The translations under genes were made by a program, and so were the position numbers. The notes under the pieces were generated by a model. It ran no database searches. It had not been told where the DNA came from and was given only the letters and a program-made list of their open reading frames with translations. Shown piece after piece: positions 6,215-9,217 of a stretch of 9,217 nucleotides of DNA (position 1 is the stretch's first letter; every line of letters starts with the position of its first letter). The DNA is taken from contig DKWE01000031.1 of assembly GCA_002491565.1 (NCBI GenBank), forward strand, positions 1 to 9,217, in the 5' to 3' direction. The DNA comes from Lachnospiraceae bacterium UBA7160 (GTDB lineage Bacteria > Bacillota > Clostridia > Lachnospirales > Lachnospiraceae).

Positions 6215-6526
6215 TCATTCTCCCGTTACAATTTTACTGCCGCGATATGCCGAATAGCCGCCCACCACGCTTTTCACCCTGCAGCCCCTTGCCGCAAGAT
6301 CGCGTGCTACTGCCATGCTCAGCGCGCCTCGGTCGCAATACAGAACTACTGTCTGATTTCTGTCCGGCCAGATTCTGCCGAACCTTCCCTGCGGCACATT
6401 CACTGCACCGCGGACATGCCCCGCAAGATACTCCTCGCGCGGGCGCAGATCTACAAGGAGAACGCCGCCATCTTCTGCGTATTCTGCATACCAATCCAGT
6501 TCTTTTGCCGAAATCGTATCCAGCAT
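6215..6526 (-). CDS. Single-domain rhodanese-like sulfurtransferase
   Basis: This cytoplasmic rhodanese of 103 aa carries sulfur as a persulfide on its active-site cysteine. Features are the N-terminal helix (ISAKELDWYAEY, 5-16), VLLVDLRPREEYLAGHVRGA (22-41) ending in NVP, and the active loop VVLYCDRGALSMAVA (60-74) with catalytic C64 followed by a six-residue loop, then VVGGYSAYRG (87-96). This matches the GlpE/PspE-like stand-alone form in length. The start at 6526 is fixed by AAGGAGG 8 nt upstream. The reading frame stays open upstream to 6808, but that extension crosses the neighbouring terminator and is not expected to be translated. The acceptor or donor partner cannot be told from the context. 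Confidence 0.9.
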   Translation of the reverse strand: MLDTISAKELDWYAEYAEDGGVLLVDLRPREEYLAGHVRGAVNVPQGRFGRIWPDRNQTVVLYCDRGALSMAVARDLAARGCRVKSVVGGYSAYRGSKIVTGE

Positions 6527-6540
6527 ACTTCCGACCTCCT

Positions 6541-6598
6541 TACCGGAATCTGCTCTTCCGGTACTATTATAATATGACGAGAATATCAAAAGGTATCT
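6541..6598 (-). promoter_or_regulatory. Rhodanese promoter region with operator-like palindrome
   Basis: TACCGGAA (6541-6548) and TTCCGGTA (6556-6563) form a perfect 8-bp inverted repeat around 7 nt, directly before the AAGGAGG ribosome binding site. A TATAAT (6566-6571) lies just upstream of it but lacks a good -35 box. The overlapping CATATTA (6570-6576) lies 17 bp from AGATA (6594-6598), a weak resemblance to sigma-E/G promoters. Either way transcription would start at or within the palindrome, which could be an operator or a 5'-end hairpin. Confidence 0.5.
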
Positions 6599-6609
6599 GT
6601 TTGGTACTC

Positions 6610-6635
6610 TCATAGATACAGGTAAAAATCTATGA
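6610..6635. repeat. Inverted repeat upstream of the rhodanese promoter
   Basis: TCATAGAT (6610-6617) and ATCTATGA (6628-6635) form a perfect 8-bp inverted repeat with a 10-nt spacer, just upstream of the candidate -35 region. It could be a second regulatory site or the base of a terminator-like structure. No function is known. Confidence 0.45.
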
Positions 6636-6663
6636 AATTTCCGCGCTTCGCCGCGTTTCACAT

Positions 6664-6696
6664 ATGCAAACAAGGACGGGGCTGTTCCCGTCCTTG
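6664..6696 (-). terminator. Intrinsic terminator of the Asn/Ser-rich gene
   Basis: CAAGGACGGG and CCCGTCCTTG (6671-6680 with 6687-6696) form a perfect 10-bp stem around a 6-nt loop, about 75 nt downstream of the stop codon on the minus strand. The following T-tract is short (TTTGCAT), so termination may be incomplete. Confidence 0.7.
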
Positions 6697-6768
6697 CCTG
6701 CACATTCATTTGAAAGGCTGTACTTTTCAGCCTGTCGATTTCCTGCCTGGACCGCTGCCCCGGCTGCA

Positions 6769-7071
6769 TTAATACTCGGAATCGCAGTTTTCGGAAGAAG
6801 TGTGGCAATTCTTTGTGCTGTTCGAACTGCTGGAATTCTGGCTGTTCGCATTCCGGCCTGTAGAATTCTGGCTATAGGAATTCCGGCTGTTGGAATTCTG
6901 CGTATTTGAATTCTGGCTGTTTGATGTCTTATTGTAGGATGAATTTCTGCTGTTTGAGCCATTGCCAGAATCAGAAACACCAGACGCGGAATTTCTGGAC
7001 TGGTTGTTTGCGTTGCGGGACTGATTCTCCATCTCAGAATTGGATGTGTTAGAAGTCGTATTCTTTGCCAT
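6769..7071 (-). CDS. Asn/Ser-rich low-complexity protein, possibly spore-associated
   Basis: This is a 100-aa hydrophilic protein in which by my count 25 residues are Asn and 30 are Ser, so over half the chain is two residues. Short degenerate repeats of NSxNS type (NSQNS, NSRNS) fill residues 40-80. Matching DNA shows recurring GAATTC-containing units. There is no signal peptide or TM segment. Two cysteines, C89 and C96, sit near the C-terminus in NCH and NCD contexts. The gene is well equipped: AGGAGG lies 8 nt before the ATG at 7071, a terminator follows, and a sigma-G-like promoter candidate precedes it. The composition recalls gamma-type small acid-soluble spore proteins and other clostridial Asn-rich small proteins, but no family-defining motif is visible. 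The spore link is inference. Confidence 0.7.
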   Translation of the reverse strand: MAKNTTSNTSNSEMENQSRNANNQSRNSASGVSDSGNGSNSRNSSYNKTSNSQNSNTQNSNSRNSYSQNSTGRNANSQNSSSSNSTKNCHTSSENCDSEY

Positions 7072-7149
7072 AATAATAGCCTCCTGGTTTTTTTTGCTGC
7101 GTGATCCGCAGCCGCACGGCTTACACCGCTGTTACTTTGTTACAGCAGA

Positions 7150-7178
7150 TAGTATCTCTGGAAATTCTGAAAATATAC
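7150..7178 (-). promoter_or_regulatory. Sporulation-type (sigma-G/E-like) promoter candidate
   Basis: On the minus strand GTATA (7174-7178) is followed by a 17-bp spacer and GATACTA (7150-7156). The Bacillus sigma-G consensus is GHATR, about 18 bp, then CATWHTA, so the -35 matches fully and the -10 at 6 of 7. The start would be near 7143, about 72 nt before the Asn/Ser-rich gene. A TATAAT at 7190-7195 is an alternative but has no recognisable -35. Confidence 0.45.
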
Positions 7179-7204
7179 ACAGGCAAAACATTATAAAATA
7201 AGGG

Positions 7205-7233
7205 TTGCAAAATTTTGGAAACTGTACTATAAT
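7205..7233 (+). promoter_or_regulatory. Plus-strand sigma-A promoter of candidate sRNA
   Basis: TTGCAA (7205-7210), a 17-bp spacer and a perfect TATAAT (7228-7233) read rightwards, against all genes of this region. The predicted start is near 7240, exactly at the base of the A8/T8 stem-loop. Confidence 0.65.
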
Positions 7234-7238
7234 TCATA

Positions 7239-7341
7239 TTGTAAAAAAAACTTACCCTTCAAAACATTTTTTTTACAAACCCCTTATTAATTATTTATAC
7301 TCCCCTCAAAAGGCCCGGCAGCTCCCCTGTCGGGTCTTTTA
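7239..7341 (+). ncRNA. Candidate small RNA of about 100 nt
   Basis: Between the plus-strand promoter and a plus-strand terminator lies a compact noncoding unit. TTGTAAAAAAAA (7239-7250) pairs perfectly with TTTTTTTTACAA (7267-7278) around a 16-nt loop. A single-stranded AT-rich linker follows (7279-7307), and then the GC-rich terminator hairpin. There is no ATG in the predicted transcript. The promoter, 5' stem-loop, unstructured middle and terminator are the layout of a bacterial sRNA. I do not recognise a known family such as 6S or SRP RNA, and the length is short for those. Existence is inferred. Function and targets are unknown. Confidence 0.5.
7308..7341 (+). terminator. Intrinsic terminator, plus-strand polarity
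   Basis: GGCCCGGCAG (7312-7321) pairs with CTGTCGGGTC (7327-7336) over 10 bp with a 5-nt loop, flanked by AAAA and TTTT. As plus-strand RNA two of the pairs are G-U. As minus-strand RNA the same positions become A-C mismatches, so the hairpin is better formed on the plus strand. Confidence 0.65.
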
Positions 7342-7436
7342 CCGTGGAAGCGAACAAACTTGTGCTTCATACGCCTCACCAGCGCAGGGAACCCCGTTTT
7401 CCTTCACCGGCTGAAGCGGAGGGCTGTCACAACACA

Positions 7437-7540
7437 AAAACAAAAAGGGTGTCGCAAAATGCAGTTAAAGCACAAGCTCAGGTACTTGTCCGCTTGGACA
7501 TGTACCATAGCTTGCAGCTTTCTGCTATTTTGCGACACTC
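7437..7540 (-). terminator. 94-bp long hairpin terminator of the LCP gene
   Basis: GTGTCGCAAAAT (7449-7460) pairs perfectly with ATTTTGCGACAC (7527-7538). The stem continues inward through GCAG/CTGC, AAAGC/GCTTT, CAAGCT/AGCTTG, GGTAC/GTACC and TGTCC/GGACA to a GCTT loop at 7492-7495, with a few bulges and mismatches. It starts 12 nt after the LCP stop codon. On the minus strand it is followed by CC and two T5 runs, fitting an intrinsic terminator. It is far longer than needed for one, which suggests a palindromic repeat element used as terminator. Confidence 0.75.
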
Positions 7541-7552
7541 TCTTCTCAGCTA

Positions 7553-8698
7553 TCAGCCGTAAATCTGCTCCTGCAGTCTCTTCAATGTCTCATCCCAGTC
7601 CGGAACCAGCATATCCTGGTTGTCCACCCAGATCGTGCTATACAAACCGTCATACGGCACGCGACTCATCTCGAACTCATAATCCAGCATGTCCGGTACC
7701 TCCGAAATCATACTCCAGATCTCGGTCTCCGGCACATTCATCGTCACATGCTGCAATACTTCCTTCATCACAGCCGTCATCTGTGCCAGGCTCATCTGCT
7801 TTGCTTCCTTCATAAGCTGAGAAATCACGTAGCGCTGCCGCTCTGTCCGCTCAAAGTCCGAATTTCCGACAAAACGGTTTCGCGCAAATGCCACTGCCTG
7901 CACTCCATCGCAATGAATCATGCCTCCCTCGGACGGAAGCTGGTGTTCCATACCATCAATGTTCATCAGGTTGCACATATCCAGAATGTAGCCATTGGCA
8001 ACTTCTGCCTCAGCCGCACTGATCTCCAGGTCAACGCCCCCAATGATATCAATAATATCAATCAGATCAAAGAAGTCTACCGCTACATACCGGTCTACCT
8101 TGACGCGGAACGTATCTGTTACAGTCTTGCAGAGCAGCTTGCCCGCGCCATACGCATACGCTCCATTCAGTTTCCAATAGCCAACGCCATCGATATTCAC
8201 ATACGTATCGCGCATCAGTGAAACAATCGACACTTTATTCTTCTCCTTGTTGATGGAGACGAGCAGCATCGCGTCGGAATTTCCGTTCCAGGTTTTATCA
8301 CGACGGTCCACACCAACCAGCAGAATATTGTAAATATCGTCATCGGACTTTGTCTCGACACTATTCAGCCCTTCCAGCGCACTGTGAATACTCTGCAGCT
8401 CATCCTTGCTGACCGCAACACCCTGGCGCTCATCCGCGCTCAACGTCTCCTGCTCCGCGATCTCCGGCAGTGTCTCTACAACAGTCACATCATCATCTGC
8501 AACATAATTTACATTGCTGTACAGGTCATGCCCCAGCTTGTAAATAATCCCTCCACTAATAAATACGATGCCAAGCACAATACAAAAGCTGAGCACGAAT
8601 ACCTTCTTCATATTCATCCCCGGCCTTTTCCTGTGTTTCCCAGAGCCGCCTCTCGAGCCTCCTCTGGAGTTTGGTCGATAATCATCCTTTCTCGGCAT
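7553..8698 (-). CDS. LytR-CpsA-Psr (LCP) family cell-wall protein
   Basis: LCP proteins transfer anionic glycopolymers such as teichoic acids or capsule from polyprenyl pyrophosphate carriers to peptidoglycan, acting outside the membrane. This 381-aa protein has a basic Gly/Arg/Ser-rich cytoplasmic N-terminus (1-32), one TM helix (about 33-54) and an extracellular LCP domain (about 122-300). The family pattern is present: NILLVGVDRRD (124-134), SDAMLLVSIN (141-150), SIVSLMRDTYVNI (157-169), KLNGAYAYGA (176-185), VDRYVAVDFFDLIDIIDIIG (201-220), then GVDLEI, and FARNRFVGNSDFERTERQRY (271-290). The arginines at 163, 273, 275, 287 and 289 fit those binding the lipid pyrophosphate. Codon 1 is supported by AGGAGGG 8 nt upstream. 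It has its own promoter and terminator, so it is monocistronic. Its exact glycopolymer is unknown. Confidence 0.95.
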   Translation of the reverse strand: MPRKDDYRPNSRGGSRGGSGKHRKRPGMNMKKVFVLSFCIVLGIVFISGGIIYKLGHDLYSNVNYVADDDVTVVETLPEIAEQETLSADERQGVAVSKDELQSIHSALEGLNSVETKSDDDIYNILLVGVDRRDKTWNGNSDAMLLVSINKEKNKVSIVSLMRDTYVNIDGVGYWKLNGAYAYGAGKLLCKTVTDTFRVKVDRYVAVDFFDLIDIIDIIGGVDLEISAAEAEVANGYILDMCNLMNIDGMEHQLPSEGGMIHCDGVQAVAFARNRFVGNSDFERTERQRYVISQLMKEAKQMSLAQMTAVMKEVLQHVTMNVPETEIWSMISEVPDMLDYEFEMSRVPYDGLYSTIWVDNQDMLVPDWDETLKRLQEQIYG

Positions 8699-8787
8699 TA
8701 CAAAGTCCCTCCTGCATTTTCTTCATACATTTGTACAGCCGACAGTTCCCTTCCCACCTGCGTTGTCAGAAAAACAGTCTTCAGTTT

Positions 8788-8816
8788 ATTATCCCCGCAT
8801 TCTCTGTAAATGTCAA
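8788..8816 (-). promoter_or_regulatory. Sigma-A promoter of the LCP gene
   Basis: On the minus strand, a perfect TTGACA (8811-8816), a 17-bp spacer and GATAAT (8788-8793) predict a start near 8781, giving a leader of about 83 nt before the LCP ATG. Confidence 0.85.
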
Positions 8817-8859
8817 ATCATTTTTTCTTAATAAATCGGAAACAGATAGGTCTCCGTAA

Positions 8860-8879
8860 CTGTTCACGCATCCACTGTC
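8860..8879. repeat. Copy of a dispersed 20-bp motif
   Basis: CTGTTCACGCATCCACTGTC here matches 2966-2985 at 19 of 20 positions. It lies in noncoding DNA between the tRNA-Leu terminator and the LCP promoter. On the minus strand the flanking GCGTGAACAGTTACG also resembles 1353-1367. Confidence 0.55.
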
Positions 8880-8916
8880 CCGCGAGGGCGCTGACCAAAC
8901 TGCAACTGTCTGTGAT

Positions 8917-8949
8917 AAAAAAAGGCTTTCTGATTACTCAGAAAGCCTT
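8917..8949 (-). terminator. Intrinsic terminator of tRNA-Leu(CAG)
   Basis: AAGGCTTTCTGA and TCAGAAAGCCTT (8922-8933 with 8938-8949) form a perfect 12-bp stem with a 4-nt loop, followed on the minus strand by a run of T. It begins 2 nt after the tRNA 3' end. Confidence 0.93.
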
Positions 8950-8950
8950 A

Positions 8951-9034
8951 TGCGGAGAATGGGACTTGAACCCACACGATATTGCTACCACAGGCACCTG
9001 AAGCCTGCGCGTCTGCCTATTCCGCCATCTCCGC
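8951..9034 (-). tRNA. tRNA-Leu, anticodon CAG
   Basis: This 84-nt gene reads GCGGAGATGGCGGAATAGGC from its 5' end on the minus strand. The acceptor stem is GCGGAGA with TCTCCGC and discriminator A. The anticodon stem is CAGGC with GCCTG around the loop TTCAGGT, giving anticodon CAG (codon CUG). A long variable arm, as in class II tRNAs, precedes the T arm GTGGGTTCAAGTCCCAT. CCA is not encoded, so it must be added by the nucleotidyltransferase. The promoter and the terminator both fit a single-gene transcript. Confidence 0.95.
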
Positions 9035-9068
9035 GTCCTGTAAGTCACTCCCGCAACTCACGGTCATT

Positions 9069-9097
9069 ATCATACAATATCTTTTCCGGATTGTCAA
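9069..9097 (-). promoter_or_regulatory. Sigma-A promoter of tRNA-Leu(CAG)
   Basis: On the minus strand, TTGACA (9092-9097), a 17-bp spacer and TATGAT (9069-9074) place the start near 9062, about 28 nt before the mature tRNA. Confidence 0.9.
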
Positions 9098-9154
9098 CAG
9101 TTTTTTTCAATTATTTTCAAAAATTTTTTTTTGTCATATTTTTTCATTTTTTTA
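9098..9154. other. A/T-tract spacer between divergent promoters
   Basis: These 57 bp between two back-to-back -35 boxes are almost pure A and T with several T-runs on the plus strand. Such tracts bend DNA and can serve as UP elements for the RNA polymerase alpha subunit, fitting strong tRNA promoters on both sides. This role is inferred. Confidence 0.45.
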
Positions 9155-9183
9155 TTGACAAGTCTGCAATACAATGCTAAAAT
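9155..9183 (+). promoter_or_regulatory. Sigma-A promoter of the plus-strand tRNA-Leu
   Basis: A perfect TTGACA (9155-9160), a 17-bp spacer and TAAAAT (9178-9183) predict a start near 9190, about 7 nt before the tRNA at 9197. Confidence 0.9.
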
Positions 9184-9196
9184 ATGCAATGGTTAT

Positions 9197-9217
9197 GCGG
9201 AAGTGTCGGAACTGGCA
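9197..9217 (+). tRNA. Partial tRNA-Leu, 5' end only
   Basis: The window ends within GCGGAAGTGTCGGAACTGGC plus one further A. It aligns without gaps to the first 21 nt of the complete tRNA-Leu at 8951-9034, agreeing at 15 of 21 positions, including the acceptor start, the TG at positions 8-9, GGAA and GGCA of the D arm. This D-arm form is typical of clostridial tRNA-Leu. The anticodon lies outside the window. The promoter just upstream supports the call. Confidence 0.75.

Noticed and set aside
6527..6808. N-terminal extension of the rhodanese reading frame to 197 aa
   Set aside because: The extension crosses the perfect terminator stem at 6671-6696 and the promoter region, has no domain, and the ATG at 6526 has an ideal AAGGAGG.
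6820..6920. Recurring GAATTC units as a CRISPR or satellite array
   Set aside because: The units are short, irregular and in frame with NS-rich codons of the minus-strand gene. There are no spacers.
8698..8730. Ten-codon ORF ending in a TAATG overlap with the LCP start
   Set aside because: No Shine-Dalgarno site precedes its ATG, and it covers the LCP ribosome binding site. It is probably a chance frame.
8818..8871. Seventeen-codon Arg/Lys-rich ORF upstream of the LCP promoter
   Set aside because: It lies upstream of the predicted transcription start and has no ribosome binding site. The sequence is better treated as part of the dispersed 20-mer repeat.

Overview
The window looks like a chromosomal segment of a Gram-positive, spore-forming Clostridia, most probably a Lachnospiraceae-type gut anaerobe. 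This is inferred from the rpmG-secE-nusG order, the Firmicutes-type NusG with a Lys-rich insertion, a LytR-CpsA-Psr cell-wall protein, strong AGGAGG ribosome binding sites, TTGACA/TATAAT promoters with 17-18 bp spacers, tRNAs without encoded CCA, and roughly balanced base composition. No 16S rRNA is present, so the assignment is by gene content only. Every convincing protein gene lies on the minus strand, so the window reads from right to left.

Right end (about 8800-9217): two divergent tRNA-Leu genes, each with its own near-consensus promoter. The minus-strand copy (anticodon CAG) is complete and has a perfect intrinsic terminator. The plus-strand copy is cut by the window edge after 21 nt. 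Next, on the minus strand, comes an LCP-family gene with its own promoter. It ends in an unusually long 94-bp hairpin terminator.

Middle right (about 6180-7450): a noncoding stretch holds a plus-strand promoter, a 12-bp A8/T8 stem-loop and a GC-rich terminator that pairs fully only as plus-strand RNA. Together these suggest an undescribed small RNA of about 100 nt. Divergent from it is a 100-residue Asn/Ser-rich low-complexity protein behind a sporulation-type promoter candidate. A single-domain rhodanese follows, with an operator-like palindrome at its transcription start.

Middle (1399-6169): a strong promoter starts a tightly packed gene run: yfcE-type phosphodiesterase, THUMP-domain RNA methyltransferase (ATGA overlap), secreted C1 cysteine peptidase (overlapping start), then rdgB-type XTP/dITP pyrophosphatase, a ysnB-type phosphoesterase and a small two-TM protein. 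No strong internal promoter or terminator was seen, so this may be one transcript with housekeeping roles in nucleotide-pool cleaning, RNA modification and phosphoester hydrolysis.

Left end (1-1240): a separate promoter drives rpmG (L33), secE and nusG. These lead into rplK, whose ribosome binding site and a possible L1-binding leader hairpin occupy bases 1-44. A 148-bp imperfect inverted-repeat element fills the gap between the two operons. Its core resembles two other intergenic sites in the window.

Overall the coding content is ordinary. The most interesting signals are noncoding: the candidate sRNA, the dispersed palindromic repeats and the operator-like palindromes. I see no phage, transposase, CRISPR array or defence system.
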